Source: a virus | Length of the DNA stretch: 64,000 nucleotides | Reading direction: 5' to 3' (one strand) | Virus record (IMG/VR): IMGVR_UViG_3300033571_018680 | Coordinates: 40,288 to 104,287 of that record | Part shown: positions 9,164 through 18,113 of the stretch, one piece after another | Layout: every line of letters starts with the position of its first letter | Numbering within the stretch: the first letter of the stretch is position 1 | The notes under the pieces: generated by a model | What the model was told of the DNA's origin: nothing | Seen by the model: only the letters and a program-made list of their open reading frames with translations | The model's database searches: none | Made by a program: the position numbers and the translations under genes

Positions 9164-9802
9164 ATGAAAATAGAAACTAATGTAATTAAACCAGAAATTA
9201 AATTTCTTGAGAATGATGTTGAAAATATCATCATTACTCCTGAATATGAATCACCGCTTGATTCTAAACTTCAAGGAGTTGAAGAATTTATGAAGGCTAA
9301 TGGTGGTAAAGGAAAGTCAGAATCTGAAAAAGATGAACTTTATAAACAATCACAACAATTGTGGCAAGATTTAGCTCTTTGTTTAAGAGATACAAAATAT
9401 AATTTCCATCTTAACAGACCACAGTGGAAATTTTTAACTGATTTAGTTCTGGTTAAACTAGAATATGATGTGAATACTGTTTTCTTTGCAATAGAACTAA
9501 CAGATCTTTTGGGCTCTATGAAAGATGTTAAATATTCAAATGATAAAGACCTAATTGCTTTTCCAGTTAATGCAACTGAAATCACTTATATCTATCATTT
9601 AATATCAAAACACAATGTAAAGGGTTTATCAAAAGATTCTTATACATTCGCACAGATTCTTAAAAGAATTGGTGCTATCAGTAAGGTATTTAATTACTAT
9701 GATACAACAATTAAAAATCTTTCAACTGAAATCCAAGATTGGATTACTTCACTTGAAGATGGTGTTACCATAGAAGGTAAAGCAGAATCAGAAACTGTTT
9801 AA
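9164..9802 (+). CDS. Hypothetical protein, last gene of tail operon
   Basis: 212 residues, mixed alpha/beta, with a Lys/Glu-rich linker around residues 45-60 and a Trp-containing helical core. No domain recognised. It ends just before a strong terminator, closing the operon that starts at 4689. Context suggests a structural or assembly role in the tail. Confidence 0.5.
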   Translation: MKIETNVIKPEIKFLENDVENIIITPEYESPLDSKLQGVEEFMKANGGKGKSESEKDELYKQSQQLWQDLALCLRDTKYNFHLNRPQWKFLTDLVLVKLEYDVNTVFFAIELTDLLGSMKDVKYSNDKDLIAFPVNATEITYIYHLISKHNVKGLSKDSYTFAQILKRIGAISKVFNYYDTTIKNLSTEIQDWITSLEDGVTIEGKAESETV

Positions 9803-9824
9803 TATAAATAAAATAGAAATTAAT

Positions 9825-9852
9825 AAAAGTGGTACTTATTAGTACCACTTTT
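9825..9852 (+). terminator. Intrinsic terminator of the tail operon
   Basis: AAAAGTGGTACT pairs perfectly with AGTACCACTTTT around a TATT loop, a 12-bp stem ending in T4. Confidence 0.85.
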
Positions 9853-9856
9853 ATTA

Positions 9857-9864
9857 TATATACT
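9857..9864 (+). promoter_or_regulatory. TATATACT promoter element
   Basis: TATATACT 4 nt before the ATG at 9869, directly after the terminator. Confidence 0.45.
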
Positions 9865-9868
9865 AATA

Positions 9869-10072
9869 ATGAATTCAATACATGTTACATCTAAAACAAG
9901 TTCTATTAGAGCTACTTGGACTCGTGAATTATCAGAGGATTTGAATATGTATCATGGGTTGGATTTTGAAGATGAGCTATCTCAAATTCTAAAGAAAGAA
10001 CTACTAAAAGAAAGATGTAGTGATAGAAAAAAATCTATTAATAAAATTTTCAAACTACAAAAAACATCATAG
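9869..10072 (+). CDS. Small basic hypothetical protein
   Basis: 67 residues, helical, with a Lys/Arg-rich C-terminal third (E-R-C-S-D-R-K-K-S-I-N-K). It is placed between a terminator/promoter and the polymerase-like gene, 20 nt ahead of the latter. Not recognised; the basic tail could fit nucleic-acid binding. Confidence 0.45.
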   Translation: MNSIHVTSKTSSIRATWTRELSEDLNMYHGLDFEDELSQILKKELLKERCSDRKKSINKIFKLQKTS

Positions 10073-10092
10073 TAAATTTTGATATAAATACT

Positions 10093-11331
10093 ATGAATGT
10101 ACTCAGTGTTGTTAATTACTCTAAAATAAATCCCAATATATCAGTTATTAAATCTAAACTAGAAAACAAAAACAATAGTTTACAATTTCTTCCTCAAATT
10201 TTAGATAATTTATCAAAAGATAAAAACTTTAATTATAAAAATCAAAAATTAAAATCAGCTTATGCAATAGATATTGTTCATAATTTGATTTTAAAATATT
10301 ATTTCAAAAAAGAAAATAAATTTCATTTACTAGCAACTATTCTTAAAGAGAAGTATGGTTATCTTTATAACTACTACATTGATTACTTAATTGAGAGAAA
10401 TATTATATTACTTCTTTCAAATCACCAGAAAGGTAAAAGTTCAAGAGTGTATTCGATAAATGAATCAGTTCTTAGAGGCAAAATCACAAGATATAATAAT
10501 AAAGACAAAGTACTCCTAAAGAAGTATAAATCTAAAGTATCTCAAATAGAAGAAAATGATATTGAAAGTTCTTTAATAGATGTTGATATTAAAAGAAAAC
10601 TAGTTAGTGATTTATTTGGTATTCAAATAGAATTTGATAGGTCAATTTTCTATTTAGATAGTCTTAAAAATGAAGATATGGATATTTATAATAGAAATAA
10701 ATATTCAGTAGAATGTGTTAAAGAAGGTCATATATTTTATCACTTTGATAATTATGGCAGAATGCACACTAACTTTACTATACTTAAGGCTTTTATTAGA
10801 AAGAATTGTTTATTAATTGATGGTGAAGAAACTTGTGAAATGGATATTAAAAATAGTCAGCCTCTTTTCTTATCAAAATTAATACAAGATAGTAATACAA
10901 AGTGGGTTGATAAAGATGAATTTGAGTTATTCAAGAGTCTAACTATTAACGGTAACTTCTATCAATATATTATGGATAACATTAAAACAAAAGATAGAGG
11001 TATGGTTAAAGAATTAACATATAAAGTTCTCTTTGGTAGAAATGGTGCTACTAGCAAAGCTGATAAGATATTTATTAGTTTATTTCCCACAATACATAAC
11101 TTTATTAAGTTATATAAAAAAGATCATAATGATTATAAAATATTAGCCTATGATTTACAAAAAGCTGAATCTAGTTTAATATTCAATAAGATAATTAGAC
11201 AAGTTATGAACTTATATCCAGATATTAAGATTGTTACAGTTCATGATAGTATAATTGTACCTAAAAAAAATAAAGAAGAGGTTTTGGCTATTTTTCAAAC
11301 TAAACTTTATGAAGAATTCGGATTAATATAG
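10093..11331 (+). CDS. Minimal family-A-like nucleic acid polymerase
   Basis: 412 residues. The C-terminal half has the three palm/finger motifs of family A polymerases in order. Motif A has Asp251 in E-M-D-I-K-N-S-Q-P. Motif B is R302-x3-K306-x7-F314-G315, the same spacing as R-x3-K-x7-Y-G in Taq polymerase. Motif C is V-H384-D385 in T-V-H-D-S-I. There is no 3'-5' exonuclease domain, and the N-terminal 240 residues look helical, so it is far shorter than Pol I or T7 polymerases. It may be a repair/priming DNA polymerase or an RNA polymerase relative; this cannot be told by eye. It coexists with a family-B replicative polymerase at 28395. Confidence 0.6.
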   Translation: MNVLSVVNYSKINPNISVIKSKLENKNNSLQFLPQILDNLSKDKNFNYKNQKLKSAYAIDIVHNLILKYYFKKENKFHLLATILKEKYGYLYNYYIDYLIERNIILLLSNHQKGKSSRVYSINESVLRGKITRYNNKDKVLLKKYKSKVSQIEENDIESSLIDVDIKRKLVSDLFGIQIEFDRSIFYLDSLKNEDMDIYNRNKYSVECVKEGHIFYHFDNYGRMHTNFTILKAFIRKNCLLIDGEETCEMDIKNSQPLFLSKLIQDSNTKWVDKDEFELFKSLTINGNFYQYIMDNIKTKDRGMVKELTYKVLFGRNGATSKADKIFISLFPTIHNFIKLYKKDHNDYKILAYDLQKAESSLIFNKIIRQVMNLYPDIKIVTVHDSIIVPKKNKEEVLAIFQTKLYEEFGLI

Positions 11332-11332
11332 T

Positions 11333-12289
11333 ATGAAAAAGATTTTATTTCTATGTGCTCAACCAGATGTACCTTATTTTCATTGGCAGGTTGAGGTTAT
11401 GATTCATAACTTTATGAAAGTTGGAATAAATCCAAATCATATTGAGATTTTATTTTCATATGATTCATCTCCATCTAATCAAGGCAGAGAACTAGCCAGT
11501 AGATATCCTTATGTTAGATTCTTCTTTTACAAAAGAACAATTTTAGATAATGGTGGTTATATACCTATACTTAGACCAGATATCATAGAACAACATTTTA
11601 TGAGTTATCCAGAGTTATCTAATGAAACTATTTTTTATCATGATTCGGATATTGTATTCAGAGAACTTCCAGATTTTAATTCTATGAATAATGATGATAT
11701 ATGGTACCTAAGTGATACTATATCTTATATATGTGCTGATTATATAAAATCTAAATCAACTGAATTATTTATTGAGATGTGTAGAATATCCGATATTGAT
11801 CCTCAATTAGTAGAATCAAATAATTCTAATTCAGGTGGTGCTCAGTATCTAATGAAAGGTGTTGATTCTGAATATTGGAGAGAAGTTAAAGAAAAGGCTT
11901 TAGCTTTATATAAATATATGTCTAATAGAGAAAACATTGAAAGAAGGTCATTAACACCTGAAAAACTAGTTAATTATAATCCTATACAAAAATGGTGTGC
12001 TGATATGTGGGCTGTCCTATGGATGTCTCTAAAAAGAGGAAATAAAGTTCAAATATCCAAAGAGTTAAATTTTAGTTGGGGAACATCACCAATTTCCGAT
12101 TATAATTCATGTAAGATATTTCATAATGCTGGTGTTACAACATCTAGTGGTGGTTTATTTTATAAAGGCGAGTTTATTAATAAGAATCCATTTGAAGAGG
12201 ATCTTTCCTTTGTTAAAAAAGACACCGCATCTTTTAAATATGTAGAGGCAATTTTATATGCTAAAGATATGAGAAATAAGCCTTTATAG
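11333..12289 (+). CDS. GT-A type glycosyltransferase
   Basis: 318 residues. The Rossmann-like N-terminus (K-K-I-L-F-L-C-A-Q) and a metal-binding D-S-D at Y-H-D-S-D-I-V-F are typical of GT-A nucleotide-sugar transferases. Later K-W-C-A-D-M-W and K-I-F-H-N-A-G segments fit acceptor and second metal sites. It starts 2 nt after the polymerase-like gene, so it is probably co-transcribed. The sugar and acceptor are unknown; the glycan gene cluster that follows suggests surface or virion glycan synthesis rather than DNA glucosylation. Confidence 0.65.
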   Translation: MKKILFLCAQPDVPYFHWQVEVMIHNFMKVGINPNHIEILFSYDSSPSNQGRELASRYPYVRFFFYKRTILDNGGYIPILRPDIIEQHFMSYPELSNETIFYHDSDIVFRELPDFNSMNNDDIWYLSDTISYICADYIKSKSTELFIEMCRISDIDPQLVESNNSNSGGAQYLMKGVDSEYWREVKEKALALYKYMSNRENIERRSLTPEKLVNYNPIQKWCADMWAVLWMSLKRGNKVQISKELNFSWGTSPISDYNSCKIFHNAGVTTSSGGLFYKGEFINKNPFEEDLSFVKKDTASFKYVEAILYAKDMRNKPL

Positions 12290-12306
12290 TTTTTTAAATA
12301 AATATA

Positions 12307-12314
12307 TACCTTTG
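12307..12314 (+). promoter_or_regulatory. Bacteroidota-type minus-7 box (weak)
   Basis: TACCTTTG fits TAnnTTTG, but no TTG at the usual upstream distance is visible, and it overlaps the GTG of a possible small gene. Confidence 0.3.
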
Positions 12315-12463
12315 TGAAAAGGTTTTATCTAAAATATAAACATGAGACTATAAATGTAGTTGATTTGAATACTTTAGAAGAAGCTATTTCCTATTTCAGT
12401 AAGATAAAAAAATTATCTGTAAGTAATTTGTTGAAAATCTATATTGTCACAGACCAACATTAG
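12314..12463 (+). CDS. Possible 49-residue protein, GTG start
   Basis: An open frame of 49 codons starts GTG-AAA-AGG-TTT and ends TAG at 12461, in an otherwise empty 190-nt gap between two co-directional genes. The product looks protein-like (K-R-F-Y-L-K-Y-K-H...I-Y-I-V-T-D-Q-H). There is no ATG alternative; an ATG at 12342 is in another frame and stops at once. Too short to be sure. Confidence 0.4.
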   Translation: MKRFYLKYKHETINVVDLNTLEEAISYFSKIKKLSVSNLLKIYIVTDQH

Positions 12464-12466
12464 ACT

Positions 12467-12478
12467 TTTAATATATAC
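12467..12478 (+). promoter_or_regulatory. TTTTAATATATAC promoter element
   Basis: Close match to the window-wide consensus, 3-4 nt before the ATG at 12482. Confidence 0.5.
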
Positions 12479-12481
12479 ATA

Positions 12482-13018
12482 ATGAATCTTCAAGGTCAAA
12501 ATATATCTTATGTTATTTTATCATCCGATAGATTAGATGATATGATTTCTATTCTTTATGCTAAAGAATATCAAGTAATTCCGATTAAAGGATATTATAG
12601 GGGTCAATATGAGGATTCGGTTATGGCTTTTGGTATGGTTGATAATGATAATTTAAGAAAAGATGTTTTATTTTTATTAAATCATTTTCATCAGGATTGT
12701 GCGATTATAAAATACTTAGGTGAACCATCAGCTAGAAAGATTTTTAAAGATGGATCCGAAAAACCACTTGGTATAGTAATGTATAATACCGATGCTGAGA
12801 ATGTTTCTTACTTATACAATGGTCATTCATTCTCATTTATAGAACAAGTTAGATATTGGAAACCTACTAAGAAAGAAGATTTCAGAGTGGGTATGATTGT
12901 TGAGTATTTTAATAAAGATAAATGGTATGAGAGATTAGTTGAGAATCCTCATGATGAGTATGAAAAACTTTATAAATTACTTATAAAGTATGATAAAGTT
13001 AGAGTAGCCTCTAAATAA
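12482..13018 (+). CDS. Hypothetical protein
   Basis: 178 residues, soluble, mixed alpha/beta. The first half looks like a small Rossmann-type or ACT-like domain (I-S-Y-V-I-L-S-S-D...), the second contains Y-L-Y-N-G-H-S-F-S-F and a Trp-rich tail. Not recognised. It is transcribed towards the glycan cluster and its last 8 nt overlap the end of the convergent gene, with no terminator between them. Confidence 0.5.
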   Translation: MNLQGQNISYVILSSDRLDDMISILYAKEYQVIPIKGYYRGQYEDSVMAFGMVDNDNLRKDVLFLLNHFHQDCAIIKYLGEPSARKIFKDGSEKPLGIVMYNTDAENVSYLYNGHSFSFIEQVRYWKPTKKEDFRVGMIVEYFNKDKWYERLVENPHDEYEKLYKLLIKYDKVRVASK

Positions 13019-13799
13019 TCTCAAACCACTTTATACACCTTTCCCAAGACCCTGGAGTTTCTGACATAAAATAAGTAGAATCACTTATATTATTAATAAC
13101 ATTTAAACCTATTTCTGGTTTATTTATATTTCTCATCAATATAACCTTTTTAGGATTAATCAAATGAGATGGTATGATATCAATTCCTGATATATTACCA
13201 GTTACTGTTGTTCCATTATTTTGAATAGTAAATGTATTACTTTTCAATAAATACATATAAACATCTAAACCAACCAACATTGAATTAGCTGGTCCTATTC
13301 TGCTATCCATAGCAATCATACTATTCAACATCATTATCTTAGATACTATTTTTCTAAAATTAGAATTATCATTATCATAACTTGATAAAGTAGGATCATT
13401 CTTAATAGTGACATTCATACTTTGATTATTAGATGAAGTCATTGGATTTAAAGTCAATGATTCTAGCTTTTTTACTATATCATAATAAAGTGATTGATTA
13501 TCTATCAGTTTTTGAGATTTAACAGTCAAACTTTTCATTTGAGTTGATACAGACATTATATAACTTTCTTCTTCTAATCCCCATTCATTTGACTCTTTTT
13601 CATTATTCCATTCATCAACTTTATTCTCAAGAATTGCGTCAATTGTTAAATCTCTTCTTTTACTTTTCAGAATATTTTTATAATCTTCTGTGTCAGAATA
13701 AACATATTCTAAATAGTAAATAATCCCGCTAGGTAAAGATGGTTTTGAATTTTCTGAGTAATTACAGACTTTTTCTAAATCATATCGAGTAACTGTCAT
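13011..13799 (-). CDS. Hypothetical protein, weak resemblance to capsid-protein C-terminal domains
   Basis: 262 residues. The second half (P-A-N-S-M-L-V-G...G-N-I-S-G-I-D-I-I-P-S...K-V-I-L-M-R...E-I-G-L) follows the order of elements seen in the C-terminal half of HK97-fold major capsid proteins: a small strand-rich domain, then a G-x-x-x-G-I-x-V strand and a 'kvlvg...pGl' strand. The N-terminal half is Glu/Asn-rich and helical. It overlaps the upstream glycosyltransferase by 20 nt. The capsid resemblance is a by-eye impression; a capsid-decoration protein or an unrelated cluster protein are alternatives. Confidence 0.35.
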   Translation of the reverse strand: MTVTRYDLEKVCNYSENSKPSLPSGIIYYLEYVYSDTEDYKNILKSKRRDLTIDAILENKVDEWNNEKESNEWGLEEESYIMSVSTQMKSLTVKSQKLIDNQSLYYDIVKKLESLTLNPMTSSNNQSMNVTIKNDPTLSSYDNDNSNFRKIVSKIMMLNSMIAMDSRIGPANSMLVGLDVYMYLLKSNTFTIQNNGTTVTGNISGIDIIPSHLINPKKVILMRNINKPEIGLNVINNISDSTYFMSETPGSWERCIKWFEII

Positions 13800-14547
13800 A
13801 CTTATTCTTCATTCCATTTTTCTGAGCTTGTGCGTTAGACATCTTCATTATTTCATCTTTACTCATTGCTGATGTTTTTTGCAATAATTCTAGGTTTCTC
13901 TGATAGTATTTCATATCAGGTGCTGTTCTTGAATGATATAAGTGATAACATTTATTAGGAAGTTCAATCCAATTTAAGAAGTGTTTAACTTTTAGAGATA
14001 CAAAATCATCTTCAGCTCCCCATCCAACGAATGATTCGTTCCATCCACCAATTCTCATGATGGCATCTTTTCTAAACACACAGATACCACCACAAAGAGG
14101 AACCTTTTGATGGTCTAATTCGCCTCTACCAGGTCTATTAATTTGTAGTATTTGTTCAAATCTTAATCCAGATTCATTTTGGTCTAAATCAATAACTGAT
14201 TTATATGGATTCACCATTTCATATTGTTCTATTGCTTTAAGAGATTCTATAAATTGATTAGGATCCATTATTAAATCAGAATCTGCAAAAACTATGATAT
14301 TTGAGTTTGAGTTTTTAATTGCTACATTAAATCCCCAAGATTTATTATAAGGTAATGTTGATTTTAAGAAAATATGTTTAGCTTTAAGATTTAAGTGTGA
14401 TATTTTTGAATGTTTATCTTGTTCAACTATAATAACTTCAGACCCGACAAATCCATTTACCCAGTCTAATGTTTTTCTTAGATTTTGTAATCTATCTGGT
14501 GAGTGTCTGTAACCTATTACATAAGTAAAAGCATGTGTATAATTCAT
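13780..14547 (-). CDS. GT2/GT7-type glycosyltransferase
   Basis: 255 residues. The N-terminal GT-A core contains the metal site F-A-D-S-D-L-I. A strong G-G-W-N-E-S-F-V-G-W-G-A-E-D-D-F motif in the C-terminal half is the hallmark of the galactosyltransferase-like (Glyco_transf_7C) region, where E-D-D provides the catalytic base and acceptor contacts. It is the second gene, read leftwards, of a glycan cluster on the minus strand. Product sugar unknown, probably a hexose or hexosamine transfer. Confidence 0.75.
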   Translation of the reverse strand: MNYTHAFTYVIGYRHSPDRLQNLRKTLDWVNGFVGSEVIIVEQDKHSKISHLNLKAKHIFLKSTLPYNKSWGFNVAIKNSNSNIIVFADSDLIMDPNQFIESLKAIEQYEMVNPYKSVIDLDQNESGLRFEQILQINRPGRGELDHQKVPLCGGICVFRKDAIMRIGGWNESFVGWGAEDDFVSLKVKHFLNWIELPNKCYHLYHSRTAPDMKYYQRNLELLQKTSAMSKDEIMKMSNAQAQKNGMKNKYDSYSI

Positions 14548-14566
14548 TAATGATATTATTTTTTAA

Positions 14567-15295
14567 TTATACTATAGATATGTTGATTTGTTTTGATTCT
14601 ATAAACTTTTTCACATCTAACTTTCCACTTTTTTCAGAACTATAGAAATTAGACAATGGTAGTGTTTTATCATATCCAAGTAAATCCACAATTATATCAT
14701 TATATAGCGATTCACCAAATTTAAGCCAAATGTTATAATCATAATTTGTCTCATGTGTTGTGTGATATATCAGTTCATCTTTTATATGATATAGATTTAG
14801 ACCATTTTTAACACAAGATATTGGAACCCAGTAGTCCCACCAAGGCATTCCAATTACATACTTGTCATTTTTAAAAATGTTTGTATATTTAGAATCAAAT
14901 ATAAAGATATCATATCCATATATAAATGGATATTTTTTATCACCATCTAATTCATATCTAGTTCCTATAAAAACTCCATTCTTTAGGTATCTTTTATTTA
15001 TGTTAATTTCACTATCCTCTTTTAATTTAATATCTGAATTTATTATAGCAACTATACCTGATGATTTTTCTTCTATAGCTTCTAATATAGCGTCCAGCTT
15101 AATAAGTCTTTTATTTTTATAATTAAATGTATTATTCGTTTCTATAAATATTACATTAGGATATATATCTTTTATTTTTTCAATTTCTTCTTTTAGGTTA
15201 ACTGAATAAACTTGATAATACTTAGACCAAGTATTAATTGAATGACTTTGAACTTCAAAGTTTCCATATGGATTTATTGTTGTAAATATTTTCAC
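14567..15295 (-). CDS. Glycosyltransferase-like protein
   Basis: 242 residues. N-terminal M-K-I-F-T-T-I-N-P-Y-G, then a GT-A-like V-A-I-I-N-S-D-I segment where a DxD motif would be, then F-I-Y-G-Y-D-I-F-I-F-D and a W-W-D-Y-W acceptor-like loop. The catalytic Asp pattern is degenerate (N-S-D), so activity is less certain than for its neighbours. Divergent from the sulfotransferase-like gene at 15339. Confidence 0.5.
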   Translation of the reverse strand: MKIFTTINPYGNFEVQSHSINTWSKYYQVYSVNLKEEIEKIKDIYPNVIFIETNNTFNYKNKRLIKLDAILEAIEEKSSGIVAIINSDIKLKEDSEININKRYLKNGVFIGTRYELDGDKKYPFIYGYDIFIFDSKYTNIFKNDKYVIGMPWWDYWVPISCVKNGLNLYHIKDELIYHTTHETNYDYNIWLKFGESLYNDIIVDLLGYDKTLPLSNFYSSEKSGKLDVKKFIESKQINISIV

Positions 15296-15338
15296 ATATT
15301 ATATATTCAAAGACTTCTTGTTTGTAATATATAAATAC

Positions 15339-15947
15339 ATGAATATTATTTCCTTTCCTAGAAGTGGACAACATTTGATAGAGAGTGTATTAAGACACTT
15401 ATGTTTACAACATAACATTGATTTTACTTACTGTGAATATTATGGTTGTTGTAATACAATTCCATGTTCAAAAGGATATTTAGTTAGTAAAAACCATGAT
15501 TTTTCCTTGAACTTAGAGATAAAAAAGGATGTTAAATACATTTTACTTTATAGATCTGATATGATATTACAACTAGAATCTTATTATAGATTTGCGATTA
15601 GAAATAAAGATGTGGAATACAACTATAATGACCTATTAAACTTCATAAAATCTAATACTAACTATTATAATAAATTTTTAAAAAAATGGGTAGAAAACAG
15701 TTATGATAATATAGTTAAAGTAGAGTATTATGATTTTGTTAATTATCCTGTTAAATATTCTAAAATAATTTTTAATCACTTTTTTCCAAATTGTGAAATA
15801 AAGGAAGATGTATTTAATGATTTACCTAATTTGTACCTATCTATACATAGAGGATTTAAATCAACTAATTTGAATAGCAAAATTCAAATTTTGAATAAAA
15901 TGAATGATGATTTGTATAATAGAATAAAATTAGACTTAATCGACTAA
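15339..15947 (+). CDS. Sulfotransferase-like protein
   Basis: 202 residues from the ATG at 15339; a longer TTG start at 15318 is less likely. S-F-P-R-S-G-Q-H-L-I near the N-terminus fits the 5'-phosphosulfate loop of PAPS-dependent sulfotransferases, and L-L-Y-R-S-D-M-I-L-Q-L-E-S-Y fits the 3'-phosphate loop (R-D-P...S). Shorter than most of the family. It would transfer sulfate to a glycan or protein, in keeping with the glycan cluster. Its stop overlaps the end of the convergent methyltransferase by 12 nt. Confidence 0.55.
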   Translation: MNIISFPRSGQHLIESVLRHLCLQHNIDFTYCEYYGCCNTIPCSKGYLVSKNHDFSLNLEIKKDVKYILLYRSDMILQLESYYRFAIRNKDVEYNYNDLLNFIKSNTNYYNKFLKKWVENSYDNIVKVEYYDFVNYPVKYSKIIFNHFFPNCEIKEDVFNDLPNLYLSIHRGFKSTNLNSKIQILNKMNDDLYNRIKLDLID

Positions 15948-16508
15948 TTTTTGAAAAATACATTTTTTATATTCTATATTAGTTTTCATATTTTCTTTTG
16001 TGAATTTATGAACAAATCCAGACTCTGAAAATTCACTAACCGGTTTATATTTTTTTGAAACTTCAGTATCTTCAAACATAAAGTTTGAGTTGTATATCAC
16101 AATAAACCCATCTTTATTTAATTTCTCATCTAACCGAATGATAATATCATTAAATTGATTAAAGTTATAAATATCAGTTGAGTTATTAATTGATGATGTA
16201 TCTGGCCATCTACAAAGTACACTCATACAGAATATGATATCAAATTTTTCATCTGGTATAATATTTGATATTTTAATTCTATCTACATTTTTAGTATATT
16301 TTTTACTAGTTTTTATTGATTTTTCATCTACTTCAACTCCAAATATCTCAGAATTGCCAAAAAACATAGCTAGTGTTACTAATTCTTCACCACTTGAGCT
16401 ACCAAAGCTTAGAATCTTACAGTTATATTTCTTTCTATTATCATAACAAAATTTAAATATATCAGGGTATCTATTTATACCGGTAGTTGTCATTTTTTGA
16501 TGTAACAT
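15936..16508 (-). CDS. SAM-dependent methyltransferase (CheR-like or glycan type)
   Basis: 190 residues. K-I-L-S-F-G-S-S-S-G-E-E is a clear class I SAM-binding motif I, followed by F-G-V-E-V-D (motif II, acidic ribose contact) and F-D-I-I-F-C-M-S-V-L (motif IV region). The S-S-S-G-E-E form is typical of CheR-type and some small-molecule or glycan O-methyltransferases. Given its place between glycosyltransferase genes, glycan methylation is the likeliest job. The start could also be the Met at codon 6. Confidence 0.6.
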   Translation of the reverse strand: MLHQKMTTTGINRYPDIFKFCYDNRKKYNCKILSFGSSSGEELVTLAMFFGNSEIFGVEVDEKSIKTSKKYTKNVDRIKISNIIPDEKFDIIFCMSVLCRWPDTSSINNSTDIYNFNQFNDIIIRLDEKLNKDGFIVIYNSNFMFEDTEVSKKYKPVSEFSESGFVHKFTKENMKTNIEYKKCIFQKLVD

Positions 16509-16509
16509 A

Positions 16510-17130
16510 CTATTTATCTTTTAATATTTTTCTCATAGCTTCTGATTTAGTCATTGAATTATCTGAACAATGTTTAAATGAGCAATGTATTAAACTTGAT
16601 TCAATTGGAAAATCTTCTACTAAATTATATGATTTTATAAATTCATTTTTTTCGCTAATTAGATTCATCATAATAATCATATCAGATGTATGTTTTTTTC
16701 CATTATAATCTATAAAATAATCTTGACCTCTTTCACAAAATATATTAAAGATATTACCATAATGTTCACTATTTCCATAGACTAAACAAGGAACATGTCC
16801 TTGTAATATAGAAAGTGACTCATACTTAATAGCATCATTTGGAGTAAAACCATTGTTTACTACGTCATAATCCGACATCCAACCTCCACCTATCTGACTC
16901 ATAGCTTTCCACCTTATATAACAAGTTATTTCATAATCTATGTTATTTACAGTTGGTATTTTATAGATTAAGTTATACTCTTCATCTGTTATCAACACAT
17001 CTTTTTTTGTGAGAACAATTGGCTCCCATCCAAATTTAATCCAGGAACATTTCCATAAGTCTATTAACTCTTCTTGATTTGATCCATTATTAATAAAATC
17101 AATATTTTCATAAAATGTATATACTTTCAT
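16510..17130 (-). CDS. GT32-like glycosyltransferase
   Basis: 206 residues. It begins with V-Y-T-F-Y-E-N-I; then I-R-W-K-A-M-S-Q-I-G-G-G-W-M-S-D-Y-D-V-V, which matches the 'R...L...GG.Y.D.D' signature of the OCH1/capsular GT32 (DXD sugar-binding) family with Trp in place of Tyr. It sits 1 nt after the methyltransferase start region and overlaps the upstream gene by 4 nt (ATGA), so it is translationally coupled. Confidence 0.6.
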   Translation of the reverse strand: MKVYTFYENIDFINNGSNQEELIDLWKCSWIKFGWEPIVLTKKDVLITDEEYNLIYKIPTVNNIDYEITCYIRWKAMSQIGGGWMSDYDVVNNGFTPNDAIKYESLSILQGHVPCLVYGNSEHYGNIFNIFCERGQDYFIDYNGKKHTSDMIIMMNLISEKNEFIKSYNLVEDFPIESSLIHCSFKHCSDNSMTKSEAMRKILKDK

Positions 17131-18113
17131 AATTTATCAATTATTTTTTCATAAGAGTTATATTCAAAGTTTAAATTAGATTTTAACATGAACTTCTCTA
17201 TTTTATCTAACATTGATGCTTTTAAATGATTGAATTTATCAATATCTTTATTCTCAAATACCTCATAATTTATTTGATTATTTGAATATTTTGATATATC
17301 ATAAAAGTTTTTAAATAAATTGGACAATCCTTTTAGTCTCCAGTCTCCTTCCCACCAAATAAATATAACAGGTGTATCAAGAGCTAAACAAGGAAGAGCC
17401 GTGTGTAGTCTTGATGTTATTACTAAATCCGCACTATTATATTCATCTAGCAATTTTACACAAGTTTCCATAGAGTCTTTGTATGTTCCCTCTCTTAACT
17501 CATATATATCATGGTCTGTGAAGATTGCATTATCTAATATATTTTTAGGTATTCTTCCCTTCATATTATTGTAATATTGATCACTTGGTATTTCATAGAT
17601 AAAGTCTTTTTTAAATTTATTTAAATTGTCTTTACCCATTTGACTAACTGGTCCGTCTCCATTCCACATTCTATCTAATTCATTTATAATTATCTTACCT
17701 GTTTTATTTTTTGGCTTATTAGATTTTAATAATAATGTTAAACAAGATGAAAAATATGAGTTTGTGTTGATTTCTTTTAACTTTTCATATGAATTAATAT
17801 CTCTTAATCCAACTTCATTTGTTTTAAAAAAATTAGGCATTTCATCAAAACATTTAGGTTGTAAGTTTACTGATATAGGTAATATGTTTCTCATATTTTC
17901 TAAATATGAGAAATCACCAACAGCTGTATTTGTCCACCCATTGTATATCATGAAACTTTTCTCATCATATTTAAAAATATCATTAGTCCTATCTAACCTA
18001 CCATTGTCTCTGTTTATTGTATGTGTCACTTCTGGATAGAACTGTAGTGTTGCTAATGATTGAATCCAATCACCCGCGTTTATTGAGCTGTAATCTAAAG
18101 AATAATAATTCAT
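17127..18113 (-). CDS. Polysaccharide pyruvyl transferase family protein
   Basis: 328 residues. N-A-G-D-W-I-Q-S-L-A-T near the N-terminus and A-D-L-V-I-T-S-R-L-H-T-A-L-P-C-L-A near the C-terminus are the two signatures of PF04230, with V-G-L-R-D-I-N-S-Y between them. These enzymes place a pyruvate ketal on sugars of surface polysaccharides, or act as related glycosyltransferases. The gene is coupled by an ATGA overlap to the large glycosyltransferase upstream. An unusual activity for a phage, and good evidence that this cluster builds or remodels a surface glycan. Confidence 0.75.
   Translation of the reverse strand: MNYYSLDYSSINAGDWIQSLATLQFYPEVTHTINRDNGRLDRTNDIFKYDEKSFMIYNGWTNTAVGDFSYLENMRNILPISVNLQPKCFDEMPNFFKTNEVGLRDINSYEKLKEINTNSYFSSCLTLLLKSNKPKNKTGKIIINELDRMWNGDGPVSQMGKDNLNKFKKDFIYEIPSDQYYNNMKGRIPKNILDNAIFTDHDIYELREGTYKDSMETCVKLLDEYNSADLVITSRLHTALPCLALDTPVIFIWWEGDWRLKGLSNLFKNFYDISKYSNNQINYEVFENKDIDKFNHLKASMLDKIEKFMLKSNLNFEYNSYEKIIDKL

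Noticed and set aside
15318-15338. TTG start for the sulfotransferase-like gene
   Set aside because: An ATG seven codons later begins exactly before the strand leading to the PAPS loop, as in the family.
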